Shown here: positions 36,044 to 48,555 of the stretch, one piece after another
Position numbering within the stretch: the stretch's first letter is position 1
Layout: every line of letters starts with the position of its first letter
NCBI RefSeq assembly: GCF_018687715.1
Contig: NC_056756.1
Coordinates: forward strand, 34,932,480-34,996,479
Length of the DNA stretch: 64,000 nucleotides
Reading direction: 5' to 3'
Source: Carya illinoinensis
Lineage: Eukaryota > Streptophyta > Magnoliopsida > Fagales > Juglandaceae
The notes under the pieces: model-generated
What the model was told of the DNA's origin: nothing
Databases searched by the model: none
What the model saw: only the letters and a program-made list of their open reading frames with translations
Made by a program: the position numbers and the translations under genes

Positions 36044-37414
36044 AAGGGTGGCTTGCATGCTTATTAGACTTTTGAAATGAGATATATGGGCTTGAGTGAC
36101 TCTTGGATGGATGGTGATTATGTCACAAAAAGGTGAAAATAGTGAGGGAGAGTTGGCTGCTACTGGTACCTTGTAGAATGGAAGTGGTGAGGTGGATTTT
36201 CTTCTCACATCAAGGGACTATTTGGGGTTACTAGGGCAAAGGTTGGTCTACCATGAGTGGGGGGAAACTTCCTCAAGAAGTTTTGCTAAGGTGGCCAAAA
36301 TTCATGGGCCTTAAATAAGTGGGATTCATTTGGGGTTTAGAGTGGGTTTCGTTAGGGTTTGAGATGCTATCAAGCCCAAATCAAAATTTTCTTGGCTCAA
36401 TCAAATTTTCAAGGTTTAAAAGGTTAGATAATGATGTCATAACATGAATTGAAGAAATTAATAGCATGTGAGAGTGATTTAATTAAGTGATTAAAATAAT
36501 TTTGGAACCCTTTTTGGTTTGGCACAATTTTGGATGGTTGGATGGAATAGGGTTTTGCTTAGGTGGCATAATCTCACGCCTTGATTCCTTTACAATCGAT
36601 CTTATGGTTCCTCTTGGTGTTAAGTATCCAATACTATTCACCAATTGTGGTTAATATATTTCCAAGTGTCCAAATAAAACTTTTTCAACCTAACTTGGAC
36701 ATGTCATATTGTGATTTTGATAATACTGCACTTGGTGCTACTATTGTGGTTACAATTCACTTCGGGAAAGTAATATTTATACTAACCTTATTGTGCAATT
36801 CTTTATCAAAATTCTACCCCAAAGTGCCTCAAAATAAGCAAAACATGTTTTTGAACAAGCTTTTCGTCCAAAAAATGAAAAATAGATTTTCGCGCCATAA
36901 AATTCTAAATAATCAATTGAGTCTAATGGCGTAGACTATGACGCATTCTTATACTTCTAACTATCTCAAATAAATAAAATCACGCTTCTAGCACCACAGT
37001 GAGTGGTAGCACTGACAATGCTGACATACTAAAACCTACACCATTGATTGATTCATGAAAACTTATGAGATTTTCACGAGGTTCGTAAAGCCTATTGAAA
37101 TTCCACCACTAAATTTCAAGGGGGCTGTTGCAAGAATCGCCAAAATTAATTTTTTTCCAAAAGTTTTTGCTTCGATGCACATTGGACGCAAAAGTTGCTT
37201 TACAACTTTTTATCAAATATGATTCCAAAAAATTGTCGCAAAAACATGTTTATTTGCAGCACTGATGTATTGCTACAAATAGATATATAAGTGCCATAAA
37301 AATGGTACATAGAATAGCATATGTCATTGCAAAACACTTATACCGGCAATGCAAATTCAATGAAAGTGCCCATTTTTGGTGAGTAAAATTCGCCAAAAAT
37401 TGACTGTTACAACA

Positions 37415-37451
<37 letters not shown>

Positions 37452-39904
37452 ATATAGTGTAACTATATGTTTGTCATAGCCTAAAACACACCAAGGATGT
37501 CAACAACATATTATAAATATACTATGCAGAGGAGATTAAAAAGGGAAGACAAAAAATAGTACAATAATTGGAATATATCTAACACAAGAAAACATTAAAT
37601 ATATAATTGAAAACTAAAGTATATATGACTTTGGTATCAACTCATAACAAAGAATTAACAACCACGTTAACCAAAATAGAGTTTCATTGAAAAAAAATTC
37701 AACAAATTTGCTTGGACTATTAGTGGTGTACTATGACATAACAAACTTGGGATGAAAAGCAATGCTCACCATAGTAGCATCACCAACCATTAACTGGGTG
37801 TCATATCTGCCCCAGAGAGAGAGAGAGAGAAACTTCTCAACTAGTCCAACAAAAATCTTGCAAAATAAATTGGCAAAGATGAGTAAAGGAAAGAATTTTA
37901 ATTCAAGCACATCATTTTGATGGTTTATTGAGAGTAGGCAAAGGCAAAGAGATAGAAAAACTTGTCAACTATTATTTTGATGGTTTACTTAAAGCAGGCA
38001 AAGGTAGGTGAAGAATGCAAGCACATCATACTAGGGAAACATAATGCAAGCGCATCAAATATATCTTGTCCAGTTGATCACAAATAAGTTCACAAATATA
38101 TTATACTAATTTTATCTAACAAATAGAATCGAAACAAGAATGTAAATAAAACATAAAACTGCATCATAAACATTCATATTTACTGAGAAGAAAGAAAAGA
38201 GAAGGAAATGACAATGACACAAAGGAAATGAACAACACTAAACATTTTGTTTCATACTTTAATTGCAGACAAACAATCCAAGGAAGTCTAGGGGAGGTAT
38301 TAATTACCACCTGCAGAGGCTTAATAGACGAAGGAAGTAGTTTTGGTTTTTTTGAAGAAAAGAGTGTTCAAGCAATGTCTCATTTTTCAACTTTAGTAGT
38401 TCCAGAGCTTTAGTAGGGGAATGAACTATTTTCTTGTCATGTTCAAACAAATGAAATCTACCTTATTGAGCATACAAATAAAAATAATAATGTCTAGCAT
38501 AGAAAAAACTAACAAGTATCTACTCAATTATTAAAAAGTGGTGGCAAATGAATAAGCAAACGACTTATCCTACGCAATGGGCAATCGAAATCTAACATCT
38601 CACGGCAAAAGTTCATAAAAAATAAAGCAAATTCACATTGAATAGAAGAAGAGTAAAGAAAGTAGAAAATAATTTTCCAGAGGAAGAAAAAGAAGGGAAG
38701 AAATGTTACCTTGTGAGGTGAATCTTTGATGGGAGACAGAAATGAAATACTACCTCGTTCTAAATGGCTCATCCTCTTCATTTAGTCCATATATTCGATT
38801 ATGATACAACATACTATTTGCTAACACATGTTGAAATAAATACAAGTTTGCTACATATGTTGAGAAAATTGGTCTTTTCTTCAATGGTCAATCTTTAAGA
38901 TAGAATATCAAAGGAGAAACGCTTTTACATCACAACGCCAATTACTAGTTTTTCTATGTATTGAATCTCAATCATACCAAATACATAAACAAAACTAGAA
39001 ACTATAAAGCGTAAACTTTTTGAGCCTAAAAAAAAAAACCTGACGCTGTCTAATTCAAAAGTTTTGCATTAGATTCTCTACTTACCCAAGATTTAATGCT
39101 TCTAAAATATGGAAAGAAAGACATTTTAATATTAAATACAAGAAGTTACAAATATAACTTACCTAGGAAAAATTGCCCAATCCAACACTTTCAAAAGACT
39201 ACTTCTATTCAATCAACGCTTGTCAGTGATAAAAGCTGCATCTTTTATAATATTTTGACTCAAGTCAGGTAATTCATGTTTGCATTTTATGGTTGCAAGT
39301 TAAATAAAGAAACTTTTACAATCTATAATAACTGATCCTAAAAGCTATATAACAACACATTCATCATCATAACTTAGCCTAAAGATAACAAATTACAGCA
39401 TATTAATATCTAACGGCATGAGAAGAACTTCAAGCCTCAAGGTATGGGTTAAATCAGGGGTGGATACCACAGTAAACAAAAGCTATTTGAGTATATGTAT
39501 AGGGGAGTAAAAAACAGGTCAAAATACAAACCAAAAGAGAAACAAGATACAATATTTGAGAGATCCTAAAAACTAATTAACCAATCCAAACAAGATCAAT
39601 GAACCTAAACAAGGGATTAATGAAGCTAGGGTTACAAGACTTACCCCAAAATCTAGGAAAATTTAAAGCCTAACGAAAAAATTAAGTATCCAACCATCTA
39701 CACAAAAAATGAAGTCTGAAAACCATTCTCTAAGTTAAACACACAAACTACAAGAGGTAGGAGGATCTTTCTTCAGATCCTTGAGCTGTAGCACAATGGT
39801 GTTCTTATGAAATAGAAAACTTTATGAGTGAAATATAAAGATAGAGGGAAAAGAGAGACGAAGAGAACTTACAGAGATGGAGACCAAGTGGAGGAGGTGG
39901 TGGA
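36044..39904. other. Gene-poor stretch with A-rich tracts
   Basis: No gene is supported. A run of 27 A at 37414-37440 follows a CGCCAAAAATTG segment and might be the tail of a retroposed sequence of unknown identity. A short AG repeat lies at about 37816-37831, and a weak direct repeat (TTTTGATGGTTTA ... GCAGGCAAAGG) occurs at 37915-38010. On the minus strand, two short open pieces (about 38781-38712, ending before GTAACATT, and about 38413-38310) have splice-like edges but no known domain, so I do not call exons. The 36581-36934 open frame has no recognised domain. Confidence 0.35.
37414..37440. repeat. Poly(A) tract, 27 bases
   Basis: Pure A run directly followed by GAG and nine more A. 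It could be a retroposon tail; no source element was identified. Confidence 0.8.
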
Positions 39905-39946
39905 TGTGACGCCCCTAACATCCACTTGGGATGGAACAGAGACTTA

Positions 39947-40156
39947 TGGCTGGTTTGGATACTCGAACCCAAACTATCTCATCTCATCTTATCTCATATA
40001 ATCATTACAATTTTCACAAATTCTCACACAAAATATAGTAAACAATTCAACTTTTTCAAATTTTAAAACAAAACTAATATGAAAAATTATATTATAACAA
40101 TATTTTATTCAACTTTTAACAAAATATCTTATCTGAACTGTGTAACTAAACTAGGC
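39947..40156. mobile_element. hAT-like MITE nested in repeat D
   Basis: Imperfect terminal inverted repeats: GGCTGGTTTGGATACTCG at the left against GCCTAGTTTAGTTACAC on the reverse strand at the right, followed on both sides by ATCTCATCTC- or ATCTTATCTG-type sequence. Flanks AGAGACTTA (left) and AGAGAGTCA (right) fit a degenerate target duplication of about 8 bp. The AT-rich core has no coding capacity. The GTTTGGAT plus ATCTCATCTC pattern is one I recognise from abundant walnut-family MITEs (recollection, not checked). Confidence 0.6.
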
Positions 40157-42254
40157 AGAGAGTCAGAACATGTAACACAACGTTACACACCTCCGAACAT
40201 GACAGTTAACATGCAATGCATCCTATGAATGCAACTAGCATAATGCAATATTTGTAGTGGATTAAGAGTGACAAAATAAAACTTATGCTAGAATAACTAA
40301 AAGCATCCAAATTCACTACTCGAAATATGAAATGATAGTGTGTCCATAAGAGGTGAGATTTACTTGAAACTCAGTAAGTTAAACAACCAACGTGTACAAA
40401 GATAAAATATGGATAATGAATGATAAAATGAAATGCATGTAAAGTGAAAAACATTAGTGTATGTCTCCCATCTAGATTCCTCAACATTTTCAAAAATATT
40501 GAGACACTCACTTTTTTGCAGAGAACATTTTTTCACTTCACTGCCAAAAATATCATAATGTTTCATTATTATTAGTAATTCATACTTAATCGTAACATCA
40601 TAACATGTGGTATTGTCACAATTCGCCATATGCAGTGTGAGTACCTATTGGCGATCATAGTACAACTCATGTTGAAACTATATTGTTTGCAGACTCATTC
40701 TCAATGCATTGGAAATAGAATATAACATCATAACATCATAACATATACACCCACTAGCATAAGGTGTCATAACATTTGACTTCGGTTTGTCAATCTTTAA
40801 AAAGAACCCATTCGAAGCCCATGGACTGTTCTTCGTCAACCCAAGGGTTACCACTCTATTCTTAAACATTCCAAAGTGGACAAAGGAGTTTCACTAGGAT
40901 AATTTTCCATCCTAGCCTTTAGGGTTGTGACAAAAATTATTTTCATGCTATGTTGAAAAATGTATTTCATGACATGTGTATATATAGCAAGCTTTCATGT
41001 GAAAATGACATTTATATAAAATATGCTAAAAATGGTAAAAATATCATATGTCATGTAGGTATGGACTATATGTATCATATAACATGATATTTTATACTCA
41101 AAATGACAATTATAACATGAATACATTTATCAATAAATCATAGATAATTCATTAAGGTGTAAGTTAGAGACAAATTTACAAACTTCTTGAATTTGAAAGG
41201 TCATAGTGGCTGAAATGAAATTCGCACTAATTAGGATTTGTACCACTATGGGAAGATGTTCATAATCAAAATGCTTCAAAAATAGATATTTACAAAAATA
41301 CCCCTAAATTCTCAAAAATTACCATTAAGGCACTAAATTGTTCACTATTTGTAAACAAACCTAAAATTTAATCAGACTTCGTGGACCTCACATTTTTCAT
41401 ATTCTAATCTATACCATTAGAATTATAAAATTCAAAGTGGAACTAGCTCAAACATTCCAACCCGTGGCATGCACTTTAGCTGATGCTTAAGTGTCTTTTC
41501 AACTATCGATCCCTATGAATGTATGCTTATGCAATTTTATTTTATCTCAAATAATTTCTATAGTCCTTAATGAGATGATAGAAGCAAACTCTTGGGTCAG
41601 CAACTTCTTCCCAACACTTAATCATGGCCAAAAACCTTAATCTTCATTAATCCTCCATTAATCAAGTATGATGTTCTTAGCCTAAATCACAAATGCATGC
41701 TTTCAAAATTCACCCAAAACATTTATATTCAATATTATCCCAATCACAAGGCTTTCTAAAGGCTCATTGATCTACCCTAGTTGAATAAATCAAAACTTCA
41801 TGCCTTAATCATAGTTTAATTAAAAACCAAGCATGTTTGATGATCAACCCAAGGTAGAATTAAAACCTATCATGGCGTGCTCCAAATTTCAAAATAAAAT
41901 CTTTAATTATCATTCCAAGTCATTAATAAATCATATCATAATATGTTAAGAAATGTCATAGCCAAAATTTCTACTTAAAACAATTTAAACTCTTAAATCA
42001 TTCTAAATGAACCTGGTTTTGAATTAAGCATGGTAACATTATCTAATCTCAATAAAAATTTATTCCAACACTTGAAAACAAGACTTCACATGTAAACTAA
42101 GATCTAGGGCAAGACTTCACATGAGAACGCCAAGAACTTCAAGAACACTCAAGCACACACACACCTTTCGGTTTCAATTAATAACTAAGGAGGAAGATGG
42201 GTCTAAATGCTCAATAGGAGCTTGGAGATAAGGTGTGGAGGAAATGAGGGGGTG

Positions 42255-42270
42255 GAGGGGCTTTTTATAG
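42255..42270 (-). promoter_or_regulatory. TATA-like box of repeat D
   Basis: The minus strand reads CCTATAAAAAGCCCCTCC, a good plant TATA context, about 2.2 kb before the LTR outer end when the nested MITE is left out. The assignment is by position and sequence only. Confidence 0.45.
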
Positions 42271-43909
42271 GCAGCGAATGGGGTAGAGACATTGGCCTAA
42301 GCTCAAGGGGATTGGGTGATGTGGGCGGTGGTGTAAGGACCTCAAATTTCATGTTTCACTTCATCACCTTGTGTCACTTGTGTAGGGTGAATTGTGTCCT
42401 AAAACCACCATTAATTAATAAAGTAAGGTGCTACATTGATCCTAAGGGTGCTGGTAAGGTCGTGGTGCATAAGAAAGAAGAGAAAAGCAAACAAAAACCA
42501 CACATGAAGCTGGCGGGTTCAAGGATGGTTTCTTGGGTAGTTTTGATCATCACTTTTTTGTAAAGGTCATAGCTATTATTCGAAGTATTTTCAGGTGAGG
42601 AAATGGTTCATGGTTGGCTTCCAAGTGATCATGAAATGACAAGTCAGAAGAAAGGGGTGAAGGGAAGTGGGTTGCCGAGATGAGGGTGGCTTGATTCCTT
42701 CGGCATGGGTGCCTTCTTTGGGTGGGAAACATTCGTCAAAAGCTCATGATGACCATGAAGGCCCCTTGGGGATTGGGGGTTGTGGGGTGGTGGCTCAGCC
42801 ATGGGAAAAAGTGAGGTTGAAACGCAAGCCATTCGGTTTCCATCCAACTAGTACTTAGGGTGAAATCGGTTTGAGGTTTTGGTTTGGTTTTTGAAACCAA
42901 ACTCGTCCAAGGCTTGGTATAAGTATAAAGGGATCTTATGAGGTGTTAAAAGATGATAGTGCACTTGAGAAAAAGGTATAAAGAGATTGGCTTAGGAGCA
43001 AAACAGTCCATTGCACACAAAGGGCACACGTGTGTGCCGATTGGTATAGTTTGGCGTTTGATTGTGTCATTTCTCTTAATGACATGGGTGGAGGTTTATA
43101 TAGGGTTATAATATGATCTAGGAATGATGTAATTGATTAATGAAACAAGAAAATCTCAGATAAAAAAGGCTAAAAATATTATGAAAGAAAATTAAGCTCA
43201 AAACAAGGTTTAAAGATCACTAATTATGGATAAGTTGATTAATGGTCTTAACCCAATTTTCAAACTTAATTTTGGTTCAAATAATTACTTAGGGTATGAT
43301 ATGGGGTTGAGAAAACCTATGGTATGGTATATTGGGCTTCAAATTGAAGAGTGAATAGAATCAAAACTAGGCTTTGGGCCTTGTTGGGCTTAAAAGGGCC
43401 ATGAATGTGAGTGGAGGTTTTATGGACTTGGGGTGTGGGTTGATGGGAGGTCTTTGTCTCCAGATTTTGAGGGGTTATTGGAGGCCTTAAGATCCATAAA
43501 GATGGGGCTTGAAAGGCTTTTCTTAACCTAATTGGGCCATGGGTTAAGCCTATACCAAGTTAGGCCCAAAAGGCCTTATGTCTTCTTAAACTTGCACCAA
43601 CCCTTATCCTATGAGGACTTGCATTCTAATGAGGCTTGGTTTAAGGCTTCTAAGTTTTGGTCCATTCACAATCTAAATTTTTAAGGGCCTTAATAGGATT
43701 ACTAATGGGCTTGCCTTTCTTAACCTTCATTCTTAATAATTAATGACACTAAGTGCCATGATCTAACTAAATCTATCTCCAATGAAATAAATAAAATTAA
43801 TAAACAAAATAATAATATAATAATAATAATATTTAAAGCTCAAAATCGTAAGCTTAATCTAAGCAAGTTTAAAGATTAATCTTAATGGTTAATTAGGTGG
43901 GGTGTTACG

Positions 43910-44110
43910 TCCTCCTCCCCATAAAACAAGATTTTCTCCTCAAAATAGGGATCATAGTAAAAAGTAGGATATGCATCAAACAAAAGTTAAGTCTAACTCA
44001 CGAACTATACTATAGCTTAGGGCTCGATGGGGATCTCTCATCGCCATCCTCTAACAGGTCATCCTGAGGGTGGTAATAAAACCCATCCTTCATTGAATCC
44101 TAGAAAGTGC
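43910..44110 (-). pseudogene. Polypurine tract and 3' end of a Gypsy-type internal region
   Basis: Directly inside the D LTR the minus strand carries a purine-rich tract. Further in is a short open piece that starts MKDGFYYHPQDDLLEDGD and ends SPSSPKL with a stop at about 44016. Upstream (44110 onward) no integrase or reverse transcriptase motif is visible, so the internal region is mostly gone. The Gypsy assignment rests on the TAACACC-type LTR start next to a polypurine tract. Confidence 0.35.
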
Positions 44111-47100
44111 TAACTCTCTCCTCATGGAATCTCCACTACCTAAATTCCTAATTCTCACGTCAGGAGTCTCCCTTCTCACGGAAATGAATAGGTCTTAAAG
44201 AAGAGTTAGAAAGATCTGTATCCACTACCTATACCAAGTTGGGTGGTGTGATGAGTGTGTGACAGTGCACTCTAAATACTCTATTATTAGATTAAAATAC
44301 TAAAATGTGAATAGAAAAAATATAAATTATTACATATTCTTGAATTGAGTTTTTATTTACTTTTGGATACTCCTAAATAGATATTTATGTTGAATTTTAG
44401 AGTTTATAAAAGAGTGAGTCAAAGCTCGGTCAAATTCAAAAGAGGACTTTTATGAGGTTTGAGAGCAATTTAGATCAAGAAAAAAAAAAGAAAAAAATCA
44501 CAAAAGAAAACTGTAATAAGTTCAAGTCTGAAATTCGCTAGGAGATAGCCTGGACATATTTTAGTATTTTAACCATAACTTCCTACTCACATATCGGATC
44601 GATGAGATTCTTGATACGTTAGAAATCTATTTTAAAGGGTTAAGGATTTTTAAATTCGAACTCCTGAAGTACGTATGTGACTGTTAAGATTAGTTCTAAA
44701 ATTTAAGCGATTTTTTTTGTGGGAATCATGAAGACATTAGGGTTTCTTTCTTACCCTATTTAAATATATCATTAGCACAAAATTACAAGGGAGGATAGGC
44801 ACAAGAGGCAGATAAGAAAGAGGCTCTTCTGGCTTTCGGGAGAGAGGATGCTAGGGTTTGGAGAAACTCATCTTTGAGAAAAAGAATTCTTCTTCTTTTA
44901 AATGGGAAACTAATTCCTTGGTGAGATTAGGGATGAACTTGCACACTAAATGGTATTTTTAATTTATGTATTTGATTTTCAATTACTAAAACTCTTTTGT
45001 TTGATAATTTTCAATTCTTTGTTGATGTTTTCTTCTCTGAATAATTATAGAATTTGTTCTATTTATGTTTTCGGTCATGCTTTTTCTATTGAATGGATTA
45101 GTTCTTTGATTATGTTTAGATCAATTATTTATCTATATCGATTTAATTCTTTACTGCAATATTGCTTCTTGATTATATTGTTGTCATTGGATGTTCTCAA
45201 TCGTGATAATAATTTATGTATTTTAAAAGTGGTGAATGATTTTTCAAATGGTTACATTTGGTTTAATTTTGATTTATAATTCTATATCTTCCGATTGGAA
45301 ATTTTGGAAATTGAGTTTCCAATAGAGTTATTCAATGAATAAATTTAATTAAAATATCGAATTTGTGCAAGGGATTTCCGACACTTTATTATTCGTCAAA
45401 TTTGAGTATTTTTTTTCGTTAGTCATTTTGCTTTACTTTAATTTACATTTAAAATTAATCTTTGTTTTCTATTAATCATTTAATATTTTTTTTAATTTTT
45501 TTGTTCTTTTTGTTATTTTTTTAATTTGTCTCGCTCCTTGTAGAACTGACACTTCAAAACTGTGCTATAACTATCATCTTATTCTTTAACGTAATTAATT
45601 TAATAAATAGGTTGGTGGAAATTTCTTCTTCCAACCTAATTTAGAGGAAATTTGTCTCGTTGAATACGTAAGCTAGCTGCTATAAGAAAAAAATAATATA
45701 GAAGTTGTTACCACGGGAAGAATGTTGAGGCAACTTTCAAAGACTGATATTAGAAAATTCGTTGCAAGTTTGGCACGAAAACCTGACGTACAGGCTGTTG
45801 GACCAGATCGATCAAAACGAGGACTTTTATTACCTATACTGCAAACAAGTCTTGGTACAGGAATTCCCAGCTCGTGCTTCTCGGAGGGACTGTCGCCTGT
45901 ACGTGCCATGCATCGTCATGATCTCCTGTTACTTGGAAGACTGACGGCTGGTATATTGACGTCGTCAATTGACTTTTTTCTACTAGTTTGATCTTTCAAA
46001 CCACGAGCTATTTGAATTTTCTGAAAAAAACAATGATTTAATCGGCCTTAACGGTAAATAGATTATGATACAGTTATTATTATATCATTTCCCATTTTCC
46101 TCTAATACCAAATTTTTAAAAAAGATAAATACTTTAGCCACAAATAAATTACACAAAAGTAATATCACAAATTGATATGGCTAATTCATATGTTTTATCA
46201 GTTTAAAAAATTACTTTTATTGTAAATTAAATATAATAAATTATATGAAACTACGTCAATTTATAGAATAATTTTTATGTAATTTCTTTGTAGATATAGT
46301 AATCATCTTTAAAAAAATCTCCGGTGCTATCAATTAGAAAGCAAATGTTTTTTTAATTAAAGAATATATATATATATATAGCTAGCTAGCTCGCTTTTAA
46401 CTTAGACTTTAAAAAAAATAAGCATGTCACATATTTAATAGATACTTATCTTTTGTATAAATGGTTTAGATGAAGTTTCCTCTGACTCAGTTGGATAAAA
46501 ACTCTATCCAATTAACAAAATACATCTTTGAATCTGTTGGATCTCAATTTCACTGTTGCTAGAAGAAATTCGCCTTTTTATTGTAAATATTTTTACTTTA
46601 AAAAGTTGTACGAAATATAGACACTGCAAATTTTTACATAACATTACTTAAAAGAAACTCATAAAAATAGTAATTTTTTTTGTGTCATTACTTAGTGATG
46701 ACTTGACAGTAGGAACTAAAGAAAATTAATTTCTTTGTACCCTATTCTCTACTATTGCCTATTAGAGTCAGTCATTAGAACATATTTAAAAGAGTAATGT
46801 TATTCATCATTTTAGTTTTCTTTATCTCAAAATGTGGCATCAGATGATTGAAAATTATTCATTATATTTCATTTATGAACCTATCATCTAATGCAGCCAC
46901 ATCATGGGACGGTAAGAGAGGATAAGAAAAATGATGATAAATAGATTTTTTCTATTTAAAATTGAGGACTAATGCCAAAATTTTACAACCTTTGGTTTTA
47001 TTTATTTTGATACAGTTGTAATAGACTATAACATTGAACATAAAAACTACTAATTTTTACTTTTTTCTTAATAATGTAATTATACACTAACCATTGTAAG

Positions 47101-47321
47101 TGCTTTATTGATCTTCATTTAGTTTTTCCTCAATGCATGACACTCTAACAATTCTTTTCTTTTATATAAACTATGGTTAATTACTTTTTATATGAATTAA
47201 TCAAACAAAATATTTCAGAATGTTTCGGTAAGAAGAGAAAATATTTGTGCACGAGTTTGAATGGAATGATGAGTACGACTTTGAATGGAAAAATGTATAC
47301 CACTTTGAAACAGGCGCAGCA
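44111..47321. other. Gene-poor AT-rich stretch
   Basis: No gene is supported apart from a small unidentified open frame described separately (45729-45944). Around 44755-44780 a TATTTAAATATA word precedes a leader-like C/T-rich segment, which might be a degraded LTR promoter. A short TA repeat lies at 46363-46380. The 44950-45279 open frame is Phe/Leu/Ile-rich with no domain. I see nothing else. Confidence 0.35.
45729..45944 (+). other. Unidentified short open frame, possible exon fragment
   Basis: One frame reads GNFQRLILENSLQVWHEN, then LLDQIDQNEDFYYLYCKQVL and FPARASRRDC, ending at TGA 45942-45944. The residue mix (Trp, Cys, charged and aromatic residues) and lower AT content than the surroundings look coding, and two other frames are also open here. 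I do not recognise the family. There is a stop just upstream (TGA near 45725) and no start context. It could be a captured exon or chance. Confidence 0.2.
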
Positions 47322-47606
47322 TGCTATAGAAAATAAACGAAAACAGAAAAGAAGATTGAAAAGGGAGGACAGACATTTTGAGAGTTGCATCTTTCTATTA
47401 TTAATTTTACTTGAATACATAATATATGTCTCTATTTATAGATGAATAATAAGATTAGAAAAAGAATAGAATTAAAATAGATCAATAATATTAGATTGAT
47501 ACACATAATAAATTAAATATGGTAGATAATAACTCATTTATATTATCATACATAGCACTAAAATATTATTAATATATTATATAATAAGTACGTTAATATT
47601 CTAACA
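47322..47606 (-). repeat. 3' LTR of the TRIM-like element
   Basis: 285 bp, minus-strand ends TGTTAG...GCA. Contains CTATAAATAGAGAC on the minus strand (about 47433-47446), a good TATA-like box; the 5' LTR has the matching TTATAAATAGGGAT. Confidence 0.7.
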
Positions 47607-47832
47607 TCCCACCTCAAATTGATCAGGATGACAATGAAGACGTGATCTAAAGTTTGTAAATAAGATTGCGTCGTTGGCTAGGTAAATGAGACCTAGGGAT
47701 TTGATTGACAACCCGACAAAATGTATTTCTGTAGCACACGGTGAAGCAGATGGAAAACAAATTGATGATATACAAGATTGATGTTGAAAAGGCTGGGAAC
47801 AATTCATTAAGTGTGTAAGAAGCGTTTGAAAA

Positions 47833-48078
47833 AAGTATGGTAAACAAAACAGAGCACATAAGAACATGTTGAATATGATACCTCTCACAAATAGTGACCC
47901 GTTCAATGCATATAAAGCCTTTGGAGAACATGTGGTGAACAAAACGAACACCAAAGAACACCTTGAATGTGAGACTTAATTATCACTAATGACCATTCGT
48001 TAAGTACTCAGAAAGCTTATGGAGAACACATGATTAATGGAAAAGAACACAAAATAACACGTTTAATATGATACTAGG
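47833..48078. repeat. About 100-bp tandem repeat in the TRIM core
   Basis: Two and a half units starting at 47833, 47936 and 48034 with GTAAACAAAACAGAGCAC-like and AAGAACACxxTGAATxTGA words. The GATACTAGGAA and GCTCCTGTGCCAAAT words recur again at 48070-48180. Confidence 0.6.
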
Positions 48079-48317
48079 AACAGCTCCTGTGCCAAATAAC
48101 ACGTTTATCATGTATGGAACAGCTCTACAAGTGATACTAGGAAATCAGTAGCTCCTGTGCCAAATGCCAACAACATCTTGTACAGTCGATTAGTTGTCTA
48201 ATATGAGAAAAATCATATTAAAAAATAGACGTAATTGAGAAAATTTTATAAGAGGTAAAGCTAGCGGAATAATTTCAAAATAATAGACTCTAGAATCGAG
48301 CCTGGCGTTAGCAAATG

Positions 48318-48330
48318 GCTCTAATACCAT
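48318..48330 (-). promoter_or_regulatory. Primer binding site of the TRIM-like element
   Basis: The minus strand reads TGGTATTAGAGCC, one change from the TGGTATCAGAGC typical of initiator Met-tRNA primed plant retroelements, two bases inside the LTR end. Confidence 0.75.
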
Positions 48331-48555
48331 ATGAAAAATAGAAATAAAATAGAATAGAATAGGAGATGGGAAAGGAAGAATAAGTAACTTTGAGGGCTAC
48401 ATCTTTGTTATTATCAATTGTGCTGGAATAAACAATATATAATATCCCTATTTATAAGTGAATGAAGATAGAGAAATAATAGAAATACAATAAATCAATG
48501 ATACTAATTGATACTAATTAATTTACACCATAAACTACTTATCGTATAGAATAAG

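Larger units (their letters stand above)
39905..43909 (-). mobile_element. Long LTR (repeat D, minus orientation) of a Ty3/Gypsy-like element
   Basis: On the plus strand it starts TGTGACGCC (39905) and ends GGGTGTTACG (43909), near-inverted LTR ends (minus strand CGTAACACC...GGCGTCACA; the usual TG is changed to CG at one end). On the minus strand the sequence just before the LTR is purine-rich (GGGGAGGAGGA, 43911-43923), as expected for a polypurine tract. A minus-strand TATA (CCTATAAAAAGCCCC, about 42255-42270) fits the LTR promoter. A MITE is nested at 39947-40156. Removing it joins end sequences that align with repeat B. No coding domains lie inside. The matching second LTR was not found. 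Confidence 0.55.
47322..48555 (-). mobile_element. TRIM-like non-autonomous LTR element (minus strand)
   Basis: Two direct repeats flank a 725-bp core. Right (5') LTR: 48332 to about 48555. Left (3') LTR: 47322-47606. Reading the minus strand, the 5' LTR ends TTTTTCA, then TGGTATTAGAGCC (reverse of 48318-48330) forms a Met-tRNA-type primer binding site. The core ends with AATTTGAGGTGGGA (reverse of 47607-47620), a polypurine tract, directly followed by TGTTAGAATATT, the LTR start. The LTRs are about 75 percent alike by eye. The core has no gag or pol. The outer end of the 5' LTR is lost where the MITE at 48556 begins. Confidence 0.75.

Noticed and set aside
36581..36934. 117-codon open frame
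   Set aside because: Starts in a hydrophobic stretch but has no recognisable family and lies in repeat-like sequence; coding status not supportable.
47173..47445. 90-codon open frame with a basic C-terminus
   Set aside because: Overlaps the 3' LTR of the TRIM-like element, so the frame is a by-product.
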